64,000 nt of DNA from Chitinophaga varians (lineage in GTDB: Bacteria > Bacteroidota > Bacteroidia > Chitinophagales > Chitinophagaceae), in NCBI RefSeq assembly GCF_014529945.1, contig NZ_JACVFB010000003.1, positions 992,001 to 1,056,000 on the forward strand. The letters are read 5' to 3'. The translations under genes and the position numbers were made by a program. Positions 46,791 to 55,212 of this stretch are shown here, one piece after another. Every line of letters begins with the position of its first letter. The stretch's first letter is position 1. The notes beneath the pieces were generated by a model. The model ran no database searches and was not told where the DNA came from. It was given only the letters and a program-made list of their open reading frames with translations.

Positions 46791-47216
46791 TTATTTGCTG
46801 CTTACAACTGTGGTATCAGTCCAGGTATCGTGCCAGGGAGCGTCGCCAAACAGCATGCTGAATGGTTCAAAAGGCACCCATCTGCAAACGGTACGCAGCA
46901 TGATTCTGCCGGTGGTCAGTGGTTCGCCGCTGGTGCTCACCACACGGGTGCCGGTTACCATCTTGCCCACGGTACGACCGTCTGCAAAGCCTTCCATGCA
47001 GGTGTAATAGGCGAGGTTGACGATGAGACCAATCGCGATGCTTTCAAACGTTCCTAATCCCAGTATCGCAGCAAATATATTCTGGGCTACGCCGAGAATG
47101 ATGCTGTCGATCAGCAGATTGGCAAAACGTTGCCCTTTGGAGGCGCGATTGAAGTTTACAGGTTCCTGCAAATCAGAGAGCAGGTCGGTGTTCTTGGTTT
47201 GGTTAAATGAATCCAT
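46791..47216 (-). CDS. Small RDD-family membrane protein (paralogue 2)
   Basis: 141 aa. Same layout as its neighbour: TDLLSDLQEPVNFNRASKGQ, then FADGRTVGKMVTGTRVV and a tail DAPWHDTWTDTTVVSSK. The shared N-terminus and tail show a local gene duplication with clear divergence in the membrane helices. Its role is unknown. Confidence 0.88.
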   Translation of the reverse strand: MDSFNQTKNTDLLSDLQEPVNFNRASKGQRFANLLIDSIILGVAQNIFAAILGLGTFESIAIGLIVNLAYYTCMEGFADGRTVGKMVTGTRVVSTSGEPLTTGRIMLRTVCRWVPFEPFSMLFGDAPWHDTWTDTTVVSSK

Positions 47217-47259
47217 AGGTTCAAACAGTATATAGAATTAAAAAATAGATTTCCAACAA

Positions 47260-47691
47260 TTAAACGAGGTTTTTGCCGATTGAATTAATATCCTGTTGTG
47301 GCCGGGGAGCGTTGGGGTCGCCTGCGGGTCCCTGGTATATGATAGTCCGGTCGAATGCAATGATAGCGATGAAGATGTAGCCCAGGAATATCAGTCCCAG
47401 CGTAAAGCCAAGGCCTTTGCCGAAGCTTTTACTGAGGAGGTCCATTGCCATAATGGCGAAGATAATATTCACAACGGGGATTAAAAACATCAGCAGCCAC
47501 CACCATGGTTTGCCGATGATACGCAACAGAATAAGTGTGCTGTAAATGGGGATAATGCATTCCCAGCCTTCAAAACCTGCCTTCCTGTATACTTTCCACA
47601 TGCAGATAATGGAGAAAACAGCAAGGCCGAGGCAAAACCAAATAAAGGGGAGCATCATGGCGAAAACGGCACCACTATTGGCGTTGTCCAT
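47260..47691 (-). CDS. DUF5684-like membrane protein
   Basis: 143 aa, four membrane helices. The pattern WKVYRKAGFEGWECIIPIYSTLILLRI, then GKPWWWLLMFLIPVVN and LGFTLGLIFLGYIFIAIIAF fits DUF5684, a family often found with signal peptidases or RDD proteins in Bacteroidota. First gene of the small membrane-protein group. Confidence 0.8.
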   Translation of the reverse strand: MDNANSGAVFAMMLPFIWFCLGLAVFSIICMWKVYRKAGFEGWECIIPIYSTLILLRIIGKPWWWLLMFLIPVVNIIFAIMAMDLLSKSFGKGLGFTLGLIFLGYIFIAIIAFDRTIIYQGPAGDPNAPRPQQDINSIGKNLV

Positions 47692-47893
47692 AAGAATATA
47701 GTTTTGAATGAAAGAATAAAGACAGGGGCCATCACATGTTTTAGCGCGCTGTCTGGGATTAAAACATCAACAAGATACACAAAAATTCAAGTATAACAAT
47801 TCAAGTGCATACATATTTAGTTGATTTTTTAACTGGAAAATAATACGTGCAGGAGGCTGATCCAACATTTTTTTTGAGATTTCTTTTACAAAA

Positions 47894-47924
47894 TTTGGAT
47901 TTTCAGTGGATTGCATTACCTTTG
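47894..47924 (+). promoter_or_regulatory. Promoter of the SRP RNA gene
   Basis: TTTG (47894-47897), exactly 19 bp, TACCTTTG (47917-47924) is a perfect Bacteroidota promoter. The RNA 5' end fits 6 bp further on. Confidence 0.85.
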
Positions 47925-47929
47925 CAACC

Positions 47930-48024
47930 GGCAAGTCTTATACGACCAGCTCCTGCTGAACTCCCCCAGGACAGGAATGTAGCAAGGGTAGGTGGTTGAA
48001 GCGGTGCGATATAAGTAACTTGCC
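47930..48024 (+). ncRNA. ffs: Signal recognition particle RNA, small bacterial type
   Basis: The conserved domain IV is readable around 47958-47995 (GAACTCCCCCAGGACAGGAA, then GTAGCAAGGGTAG). The ends pair as GGCAAGT with ACTTGCC, and CTTATA with TATAAG. A run of T (48025-48030) ends the transcript. It binds Ffh and targets membrane proteins to SecYEG. Confidence 0.93.
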
Positions 48025-48157
48025 TTTTTTCTTTTTATAAAGGTCATTAGTTGCTCGTCAGTAGTCATCTGGTTACTATTTGCTCACCTCTTCACTAATG
48101 ACAGTGTACTCCACAAAATGACGCAAATCGAGTCTTTACAAACTAATTCTTAATAGT

Positions 48158-48808
48158 ATGAAATTCTTTATCGATACAGCTAATCTCGATCAGATAAGAG
48201 AAGCTCATGATCTCGGCGTACTGGATGGTGTTACCACCAACCCGTCCCTGATGGCCAAAGAAGGTATTAAAGGGGAAGCTGCTATCCTGAAACATTATGC
48301 AGACATCTGCGAGATCGTAGACGGAGATGTGAGCGCGGAAGTATTTTCTACCGATTTCAAATCTATCGTGGAAGAAGGTAAGAAACTGGCCGCTATCCAC
48401 CCCAACATCGTTGTGAAAGTACCGATGATCAAAGAAGGCGTGAAAGCCATCAAATGGTTCTCTGAGAACGGTATCCGTACTAACTGCACCCTGGTATTCT
48501 CTGCCGGTCAGGCTATCCTGGCTGCTAAAGCCGGTGCTGCTTACGTATCTCCTTTCATCGGTCGTATTGATGACAGCAACTGGGACGGTGTGGAACTGAT
48601 CGCACAGATTGCTCAGATATACAGCCTGCAGGGCTTCAAAACAGAGATCCTCGCAGCATCCATCCGCAGCGCTCTCCACATCGTTAAATGTGCGGAAGTA
48701 GGTGCTGACGTATGTACCTGCCCGTTAGATTCCATCCTCGGCCTGCTGAAACATCCGTTAACGGATATCGGCCTCGCCAAGTTCCTGGAAGATGCCAAGA
48801 AAATGTAA
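48158..48808 (+). CDS. fsa: Fructose-6-phosphate aldolase / TalC-type transaldolase
   Basis: 216 aa, the short transaldolase form. The Schiff-base Lys87 sits in NIVVKVPM, and FIDTANLDQIREAHDLGVLDG, TTNPSLMAKEG and ASIRS are family motifs. Short forms may act as transaldolase in the pentose phosphate pathway or as fructose-6-phosphate aldolase, and sequence alone does not settle this. It ends in a strong terminator. Confidence 0.9.
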   Translation: MKFFIDTANLDQIREAHDLGVLDGVTTNPSLMAKEGIKGEAAILKHYADICEIVDGDVSAEVFSTDFKSIVEEGKKLAAIHPNIVVKVPMIKEGVKAIKWFSENGIRTNCTLVFSAGQAILAAKAGAAYVSPFIGRIDDSNWDGVELIAQIAQIYSLQGFKTEILAASIRSALHIVKCAEVGADVCTCPLDSILGLLKHPLTDIGLAKFLEDAKKM

Positions 48809-48834
48809 TTTTTAAGATATTTTTTAGATGGTGT

Positions 48835-48870
48835 ATCCCCGGTGCAGTTCTTGCGCCGGGGATTTTTTTT
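48835..48870 (+). terminator. Terminator after fsa
   Basis: ATCCCCGG (48835-48842) and CCGGGGAT (48856-48863) with a small inner stem, followed by a T-run. It separates fsa from glpK. Confidence 0.88.
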
Positions 48871-48902
48871 GTAAATTGTTACCACTAAAAACCATTAACC
48901 GG

Positions 48903-50399
48903 ATGGGGAAATACATTCTTGCGCTGGACCAGGGCACCACCAGCTCCCGCGCCATCATCTTCGACCACGATGGCAGTATAAAGGCTACTGCTCAAAAAGA
49001 ATTTAAACAGATATTCCCCCAACCCGGATGGGTGGAACATGATGCCATGGAAATATGGACATCACAGGCCAGCGTAGCCGCGGAAGTACTGCTCAAAGCG
49101 CGCATCTCCGGTGAAAACATCGCGGCCATCGGTATCACCAATCAACGGGAAACCACCATCATATGGGACCGCCAAACCGGCAAACCCGTTCATAACGCCA
49201 TCGTATGGCAGGACCGCCGCACCGCCGCCTATTGCGATAGCCTCATCAAAGAAGGCAAAGAACAACTGATCAAAGACAAAACCGGTCTCCGTATAGACGC
49301 CTATTTCTCTGCTACCAAAATCAAATGGATACTGGACAACGTACCCGGTGCCAGGGCAAAAGCAGAAGCCGGCGAACTGGCCTTCGGCACAGTGGACAGC
49401 TGGCTCACCTGGAATTTCTCCAACGGACACCTGCATATCACCGATGTGAGCAACGCCTCCCGCACATTGTTGTTTAATATCCACGACATGAAATGGGATG
49501 AAGAACTGCTCACCCTCTTCGGCATCCCTGCTTCCATGCTGCCGGAAGTAAAACCTTCCAGCGAAGTGTACGGCTACTCCGAAGCCACCCTCACCCCCTA
49601 TCGCATCCCTATTGCCGGCATCGCCGGTGATCAGCAGGCGGCACTCTTCGGACAGATGTGTACCGAGCCCGGTATGCTGAAAAATACCTATGGCACCGGC
49701 TGTTTTATGGTACTCAATACCGGCGACAAGCCGATCCCGTCCAAAAATAACCTGCTCACCACCGTGGCGTGGCAGATCAACGGCAAAACTACCTACGCCC
49801 TCGAAGGCAGTATCTTCATCGGCGGAGCAGTAGTACAGTGGCTGCGTGACGGCCTCGGTATCATCCGGCATTCCGCTGATGTGGAAAAGCTGGCCGCTAC
49901 CGTGCCGCACAGCGATGGCGTATATTTCGTGCCGGCCTTCGCCGGTCTCGGTGCTCCCTACTGGAACCAGCATGCACGCGGCACCATGGTAGGCATCACC
50001 CGCGGTACCGGTGCGGCACATATCGCCCGTGCGGCACTCGACAGCATCGCTTTCCAGACCATGGACGTGCTCAAAGCCATGGAAGGCGATGCCGGCATGC
50101 CTATCAGTGAACTGCGCGTCGATGGCGGCGCCACCAGCAACAACCTGCTTATGCAGTTCCAGTCGGACCTGCTGCAGGTACGCGTGGTACGTCCGCATAT
50201 CACCGAAACCACCGCGCTGGGCGCCGCTTACCTCGCCGGCCTGGCTGTCGGGTACTGGGACAGTATTCCGTCCATCGCCCGTCAGTGGAAAGTAGACGCC
50301 ACCTTTGAACCTTCAATGGAAACAACACAACGCCAGCAACTTTGTAAGGACTGGAAACGCGCCATCAGAGCAGCCCAGGCCTGGACAGAAGAAGACTAA
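48903..50399 (+). CDS. glpK: Glycerol kinase
   Basis: 498 aa from the ATG at 48903 ([20 protein letters not shown]). FGGY-family motifs: the N-terminal ATP-binding [13 protein letters not shown] in [21 protein letters not shown] and [17 protein letters not shown]. It makes glycerol 3-phosphate. The aquaglyceroporin gene follows after 12 bp, a standard glycerol uptake pair. Confidence 0.96.
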   Translation: MGKYILALDQGTTSSRAIIFDHDGSIKATAQKEFKQIFPQPGWVEHDAMEIWTSQASVAAEVLLKARISGENIAAIGITNQRETTIIWDRQTGKPVHNAIVWQDRRTAAYCDSLIKEGKEQLIKDKTGLRIDAYFSATKIKWILDNVPGARAKAEAGELAFGTVDSWLTWNFSNGHLHITDVSNASRTLLFNIHDMKWDEELLTLFGIPASMLPEVKPSSEVYGYSEATLTPYRIPIAGIAGDQQAALFGQMCTEPGMLKNTYGTGCFMVLNTGDKPIPSKNNLLTTVAWQINGKTTYALEGSIFIGGAVVQWLRDGLGIIRHSADVEKLAATVPHSDGVYFVPAFAGLGAPYWNQHARGTMVGITRGTGAAHIARAALDSIAFQTMDVLKAMEGDAGMPISELRVDGGATSNNLLMQFQSDLLQVRVVRPHITETTALGAAYLAGLAVGYWDSIPSIARQWKVDATFEPSMETTQRQQLCKDWKRAIRAAQAWTEED

Positions 50400-50411
50400 A
50401 AAATTCCACCC

Positions 50412-51125
50412 ATGTCACCATTCTTAGCCGAAATTATCGGAACAGCAATGCTCATCGCCCTCGGCGACGGGGTAGTCGCCAACGTAGTACTCAGCCGCTC
50501 CAAAGGTAATCAGGGCGGCTGGATCGTCATTACCATGGGATGGGCCATGGCGGTATTTATCGGGGTATTCTGCGCCGGGCAATACAGCGGCGCCCACCTC
50601 AACCCCGCCGTAACCATCGCGCTGGCGGTGAAAGGCTCCTTCAGCTGGGCGCTCGTACCCTCCTACATCGCTGCCCAAATGCTGGGAGCCATGCTGGGCG
50701 CCGGCCTCGTATGGCTCTGCTATAAAAAACACTTCGATGCCACCACCGATGCCGCCAGCAAACTGGGCGTGTTCTGCACGATCCCGGCTATACGAACACC
50801 AGGCTATAATTTCCTCACCGAATTTATTGCCACACTCGTTTTTATACTGGCCGTCTTTTATATCACCAAACCCGCCAGCGGCATCGGTTCCCTCGACGCG
50901 CTGCCCGTAGCTTTTGTAGTACTGGCCATCGGCCTCTCCCTTGGCGGGCCTACCGGCTATGCCATCAATCCCGCCAGAGACCTGGGCCCGCGTATCATGC
51001 ATGCCCTGCTCCCCATCTCCGGAAAGGGCAGCAGCGACTGGGCCTACGCATGGATACCCATTGCCGGCCCCATTGCCGGAGCAATAGCTGCAGCGGTGAT
51101 ATACAACGTTTTTCTGGCATCGTGA
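50412..51125 (+). CDS. glpF: Aquaglyceroporin (MIP family)
   Basis: 237 aa with six membrane helices and the two half-helices. NPA motifs are at AHLNPAVT (residues 64-66) and AINPARD (about 190). The Asp that follows the second NPA Arg (NPARD) is typical of glycerol facilitators. It forms the uptake part of the glpK-glpF operon. No terminator precedes the repeat array that begins 5 bp after its stop. Confidence 0.95.
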   Translation: MSPFLAEIIGTAMLIALGDGVVANVVLSRSKGNQGGWIVITMGWAMAVFIGVFCAGQYSGAHLNPAVTIALAVKGSFSWALVPSYIAAQMLGAMLGAGLVWLCYKKHFDATTDAASKLGVFCTIPAIRTPGYNFLTEFIATLVFILAVFYITKPASGIGSLDALPVAFVVLAIGLSLGGPTGYAINPARDLGPRIMHALLPISGKGSSDWAYAWIPIAGPIAGAIAAAVIYNVFLAS

Positions 51126-51130
51126 TCTGT

Positions 51131-51897
51131 AATCCCAGGGCTCACGCCTTGGGCTAAGTTGTTGTTCAAGATACCTCCATGCATAAAATCCAAATTATAG
51201 GGGTAACAACAAAAGGCCTTCATCGCCACAATATTCTCTGACTAATCTGCAAGGTCTAAAAGCAAACAGGGGCATCTGCTATTACAAGGGAGATATACAA
51301 TATTCGCTTTACAATCCCAGGGCTAAGTTGTTGTTCAAGATACCTCCGTGCATAATATTCAAATTATAGGGGTAATAACAAAAGGCGTTCATCGCCACAA
51401 TATTCTCTGACTAATCTGCAAGGTCTAAAAGCAAGCAGGGGCATCTGCTATTGTAAGGCGGATACAATATCCGCCCTATAATCCCTGGGCTAAAGCCCTG
51501 GGCTAAATTGTTGTTCAAAATACCTCCACGCATAAAATTCAAATTATAGGGTAACAACAAAAGGCCTTCATCGCCCCAATATTCTCTGACTAATCTGCAA
51601 GGTCTAAAAGCAAACAGGGGCATCTGCTATTGTAAGGCGGATACAATATCCGCCCTATAATCCCTGGGTGTTGTTCAAGATACCTCCATGCATGAAATTC
51701 AAATTATAGGGTAACAAAAAAAGGCCTTCATCGCCACAATATTCTCTGACTAATCTGCAAGGTCTAAAAGCAAAACAGGGGCATCTGCTATTGCAAGGGA
51801 GATATACAATATCCGCCTTACAATCCCAGGGCTAAAGCCCTGGGCAATGTTGTTGTTCAAGATACCTCCATGCATAGAATTCGAATATAGGGATACT
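51131..51897. repeat. Tandem array of about 4.5 copies of a 163-182-bp repeat
   Basis: Units begin at AATCCC[A/T]GGG at 51131, 51313, 51480, 51659 and 51822 (the last is partial). Shared words in order: the palindrome CCC[A/T]GGGCTAAAGCCCTGGG (complete in units 3 and 5), GTTGTTCAAGATACCTCC, TTATAGGGGTAAC, TTCATCGCCACAATATTC, TCTGACTAATCTGCAAGG, TAAAAGCAAACAGGGGCATC and then GGCGGATACAATATCCGCC (a hairpin, clear in units 2 and 3). Copies are about 85-95 percent alike by eye. No transposase gene or spacer series is present. The minus strand shows a similar peptide in several units (HGGILNNNLAQGFSPG), but the frame is not kept over the whole unit. Confidence 0.85.
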
Positions 51898-52076
51898 AAC
51901 AAACGGTATTCATCTCGAACAATCAGCAAATCCACCAGCAACCAAGGCCATGGGCAAGATCCACGGCAGCAACAGTGCCATCCAATACATACCTGGCATT
52001 GTGACGCACATGACTTGTCTATCGCAGGCTGAAACTTAAGAACGCTATCTCCTAATGAGCCTGAATAACATCGTAG

Positions 52077-52122
52077 CCCAGGGCTTCAGCCCTGGGTTTT
52101 ATGGGTTTTATGGGTTTTATGG
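52077..52122. repeat. Outlying palindrome and 9-bp tandem repeat
   Basis: CCCAGGGCT-TC-AGCCCTGGG (52077-52096) is a perfect version of the palindrome at the unit ends, isolated 180 bp beyond the array. It is followed at once by TTTTATGGG, TTTTATGGG, TTTTATGGA (52097-52122, the last truncated). This looks like the right border or a separate copy of the same element. Confidence 0.6.
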
Positions 52123-52299
52123 ATTCATCGCTATCATAAATGGCTCCATCCTCCCTCAAGCCTCGTGAGCCGGCCTCCCTTAAGCCTCAATCCGTGCCGC
52201 GGACCGTTATATATGCACCCCCATTCTCACGGAAACGCCTATCTCAGAAAACCTGATATTTATCATGTAAGTAATTTTCATTTTTTTCTGAAAGTTTCG

Positions 52300-52307
52300 T
52301 AACTTTG
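52300..52307 (+). promoter_or_regulatory. Probable -7 box of the NADH dehydrogenase gene
   Basis: TAACTTTG (52300-52307) fits TAnnTTTG; the expected -33 region reads TTTTCA rather than TTTG. The leader would be about 90 nt. Confidence 0.45.
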
Positions 52308-52401
52308 ATAAAAATTACCACTGGTACGGCATTTGAACTGCCGACAATATCAGAATGTTATAACGAGGCATGCCATATCCAATAAAATAAATAGATGAAT
52401 T

Positions 52402-53715
52402 ATGATCCAGCCTAATATTCCGGAATCAGCTCAACCGCGCGTAGTTATTGTAGGAGGAGGATTTGGAGGTATAAATCTCGCCAAGCAGCTGAAACATGCT
52501 CCGGTTCAGGTAGTATTATTAGACAGAAACAATTATCACCTCTTTCAACCGCTGCTTTATCAGGTATCTACGGCCGGCCTGGAACCCGACAGCATCGCTT
52601 TCCCGCTCAGAGGCATCTTCAGAAAACAGAAAAACCTCGTCTTCCGAATGGCGGAAGTGACCGGCATCAAAGCAACAGAAAATATACTGGAAACAGGTAT
52701 CGGTAATATCCGCTACGACTACCTCGTCTTCGCCACCGGCAGCAATACCAATTTCTTCGGCAACAAAGCCATCGAAGACAATGCCATCGGCATGAAATCC
52801 CTGATCGAAGCAGTACAGATCAGAAACTATGTGGTGAAACAATTTGAGGAAAGTCTGCTGCTGAAAAACCAGGAAGAAATAAAACCGAAACTCAACTTCG
52901 TAATGGTAGGCGGCGGCCCCACCGGTGTGGAACTGGCAGGCGCTTTCGCTGAGTTACGGAAATATATTATGCCTAAAGACTATCCCGATCTGCCCCAATC
53001 CCTGATGAACGTTTACCTGATCGAAGCAGGCCCTAAGCTACTGGCTTCTTTCAGTGAAAAAACATCAGAACGCACCATGCATGCGCTGCAGGAATTGGGT
53101 GTAAAAGTGATGGTCAACACCGGCGTAAAAGAATATGATGGCCATACCATCACGCTCAGCAACGGCGAAACAATTGAATCACAGTCCCTCCTCTGGTCTG
53201 CCGGCGTGAAAGGCGTGCCCGTACAAGGTCTGCCACAAGACATCTTGTTACCTAACGGCCGCATTCTGGTCAATGAATTCAATCAGGTAAAAGGATACGA
53301 AAACGTATTTGCGATCGGCGATATCGCGCAAATGACCAACGACCCGCGCTTCCCGAAAGGATACCCGATGGTGGCCCAGGTGGCTATCCAACAAGGGAAA
53401 AACCTGGCGCACAATATCCGCCTCCTGCTGGAGAAAAAGACGCTGAAAGGTTTCTATTACAAAGACCTCGGCAGCATGGCCACCATCGGACGAAACAGGG
53501 CCGTGGCCGAATTCGCCAACATGCGCCTCAGCGGCTACTTCGCCTGGATAGTATGGATGATCGTTCACCTTATGAGCCTGCTCGGCTTCCGTAACAAACT
53601 AGTCGTATTCATCAACTGGTTCTATCGCTACTTCACCTACGAAAGAGGTACCCGCATCATCATCAAACGCGGCGCTGCCAACATTGTGAAGCTGCGACAA
53701 ACAGTAGGCGTATAA
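52402..53715 (+). CDS. ndh: Type II NADH:quinone oxidoreductase (NDH-2)
   Basis: 437 aa. The FAD-binding Rossmann motif VVIVGGGFGGINLAKQL, the NADH-binding FVMVGGGPTGVELAGAF and the late FAIGDIAQM motif are those of NDH-2. A hydrophobic stretch (YFAWIVWMIVHLMSLLGF, about 380-400) attaches it to the membrane. It passes electrons from NADH to menaquinone without pumping protons. Monocistronic, between the repeat array and a terminator. Confidence 0.92.
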   Translation: MIQPNIPESAQPRVVIVGGGFGGINLAKQLKHAPVQVVLLDRNNYHLFQPLLYQVSTAGLEPDSIAFPLRGIFRKQKNLVFRMAEVTGIKATENILETGIGNIRYDYLVFATGSNTNFFGNKAIEDNAIGMKSLIEAVQIRNYVVKQFEESLLLKNQEEIKPKLNFVMVGGGPTGVELAGAFAELRKYIMPKDYPDLPQSLMNVYLIEAGPKLLASFSEKTSERTMHALQELGVKVMVNTGVKEYDGHTITLSNGETIESQSLLWSAGVKGVPVQGLPQDILLPNGRILVNEFNQVKGYENVFAIGDIAQMTNDPRFPKGYPMVAQVAIQQGKNLAHNIRLLLEKKTLKGFYYKDLGSMATIGRNRAVAEFANMRLSGYFAWIVWMIVHLMSLLGFRNKLVVFINWFYRYFTYERGTRIIIKRGAANIVKLRQTVGV

Positions 53716-53770
53716 TCAAACAAGGTTGTTTTGTTGTTATATAAATAGGTGTTTTATTGTTAAAAATGCA

Positions 53771-53801
53771 AAAGACCTGATGAGCATATCATCAGGTCTT
53801 T
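53771..53801. terminator. Bidirectional terminator, ndh / T9SS plug
   Basis: AAAGACCTGATGA (53771-53783) and TCATCAGGTCTTT (53789-53801) form a perfect 13-bp stem with a 5-nt loop between two converging genes. Confidence 0.85.
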
Positions 53802-53825
53802 GCTTTATAATTTATCTCAACCGGC

Positions 53826-55118
53826 TTACTTGCGGTTCAGAATAGAATTCAGGGTAACACTGGACACCAGCTCGTCTGCACGACCACCCAACGGACGGAA
53901 GTATAATAAAATCGTGTAGTTATTCTCCGTCTCCCACCAGTTGCCTTCTGTTAAATCGGTATTGATTTTTGCGTTAGGCACTGTTTTATCTACCAGCCCA
54001 TAGATATAATTGTAGTACCCCTGCTTCAGGAACAATGTTCCTTCATAAGCCCGGCTGGCAGCATTGTAGCTCAACTTACTATTGCTGTTTAGCTCGTAGT
54101 CGGTCATCTCCCCCAAAATATACATATCATATCCGGCATAAGGTTCCGGGGAAGCAAAAGAAAAGTGCACCGATGCATAGTCACCTTCAAAATTCGGATC
54201 ATAGTTGTCCAGCGTAGCGAGGTAGTACTTACCATTGATGTCTTTGATAAACTGATACACTTTATCAGCACGCTCCACATCTGTCACCGCAAAAACATCC
54301 GTACTGCTGGCGTGATATTCCGACCGGCTCACCCTTTCAGTCTGCAAACGGAAACTTCGCAGGTCTATCCACCGGAACTCTTTCCCCGCAGGAACAACAC
54401 AATCCAGCTCCGCATTGTATTTGATCACATTACCATTGATAAACTGCGGCTTCAGATTGGTGAGCGCATTGTCCCAACGATAGTTTTGCAAAATCACCAC
54501 TTTGATCTGATCAAAAGGATTCTGGATATTCAGGGAACCGGTATTGACCTCAAAATTTATCTTCTGATGGGTACGGAACAATTTGGGCGACACCGGCTGC
54601 TGGATAAATCCGGCGATACCGGCTTTTGATTCCATCACATACATACGGCGGGTAAAGGCCAGTTGAGTAGTGTCGCTGTCCAGATATACCTTTAGCAGAT
54701 AGTTGCCTGATTTGATCGGGTAACTATTAGTGCCCGGCAGCTGCACACTATAATGCGTATACCGCTGCAACGCCACAGACGACATTTTGTAATTGAGGAT
54801 CCTCGTTTCAGAAAACCCACGCATGTAATCAAACTGATTCACCTGAGCCGGTGTCCAGTCTGCGTTACAAAGGATAAAAGAATAGTAGTAGGTCTTCACA
54901 TCATTGTCCATGTCATCAAAAGACAACTCCAGTTTCTCCCCTGTACCAATGGTATACATCGGCATACTCAGTGGATCGCCCTGCTGATTGAATTTGACGG
55001 ACTTGATGTTGTTGTGGTAGATATGGTCCGGTGTAATGACATTTGCCTGCGCCACCACCCTGCCGGTAAACAGACAGGTTGCCAGGACCACCCATGAAAG
55101 AAAAGCTGCTGTACGCAT
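53826..55118 (-). CDS. Type IX secretion system plug protein (DUF5103)
   Basis: 430 aa with a signal peptide (residues 1-23). The DUF5103 pattern is clear (VITPDHIYHNNIKSVKFNQQ, SFDDMDNDVKTYYYSFILCN, DWTPAQVNQFDYMRGF, and the C-terminal EGNWWETENNYTILLYFRP). In the type IX secretion system, this protein closes the periplasmic end of the SprA channel when it is empty. Other T9SS genes are not in this window. Confidence 0.88.
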   Translation of the reverse strand: MRTAAFLSWVVLATCLFTGRVVAQANVITPDHIYHNNIKSVKFNQQGDPLSMPMYTIGTGEKLELSFDDMDNDVKTYYYSFILCNADWTPAQVNQFDYMRGFSETRILNYKMSSVALQRYTHYSVQLPGTNSYPIKSGNYLLKVYLDSDTTQLAFTRRMYVMESKAGIAGFIQQPVSPKLFRTHQKINFEVNTGSLNIQNPFDQIKVVILQNYRWDNALTNLKPQFINGNVIKYNAELDCVVPAGKEFRWIDLRSFRLQTERVSRSEYHASSTDVFAVTDVERADKVYQFIKDINGKYYLATLDNYDPNFEGDYASVHFSFASPEPYAGYDMYILGEMTDYELNSNSKLSYNAASRAYEGTLFLKQGYYNYIYGLVDKTVPNAKINTDLTEGNWWETENNYTILLYFRPLGGRADELVSSVTLNSILNRK

Positions 55119-55184
55119 ACTGGCTATTTGGTTGTATTCAAGTTACGATTATTTGCTTATTTAGAGATTTGATTTTTGATTTCC

Positions 55185-55192
55185 TACATTTG
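55185..55192 (+). promoter_or_regulatory. Probable -7 box of the LolE-like permease gene
   Basis: TACATTTG matches TAnnTTTG and lies about 20 bp before the start at 55213. No good -33 TTTG at 19 bp; several TTTG words lie nearer. Confidence 0.4.
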
Positions 55193-55212
55193 CTTTAATC
55201 GAAATCAGTTCA

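Noticed and set aside
49062-50198. 378-codon minus-strand frame opposite glpK
   Set aside because: Shadow of glycerol kinase; no features of a real protein.
51131-51897. CRISPR array
   Set aside because: Repeats are 163-182 bp and directly adjacent, with no 30-40-bp unique spacers and no cas genes.
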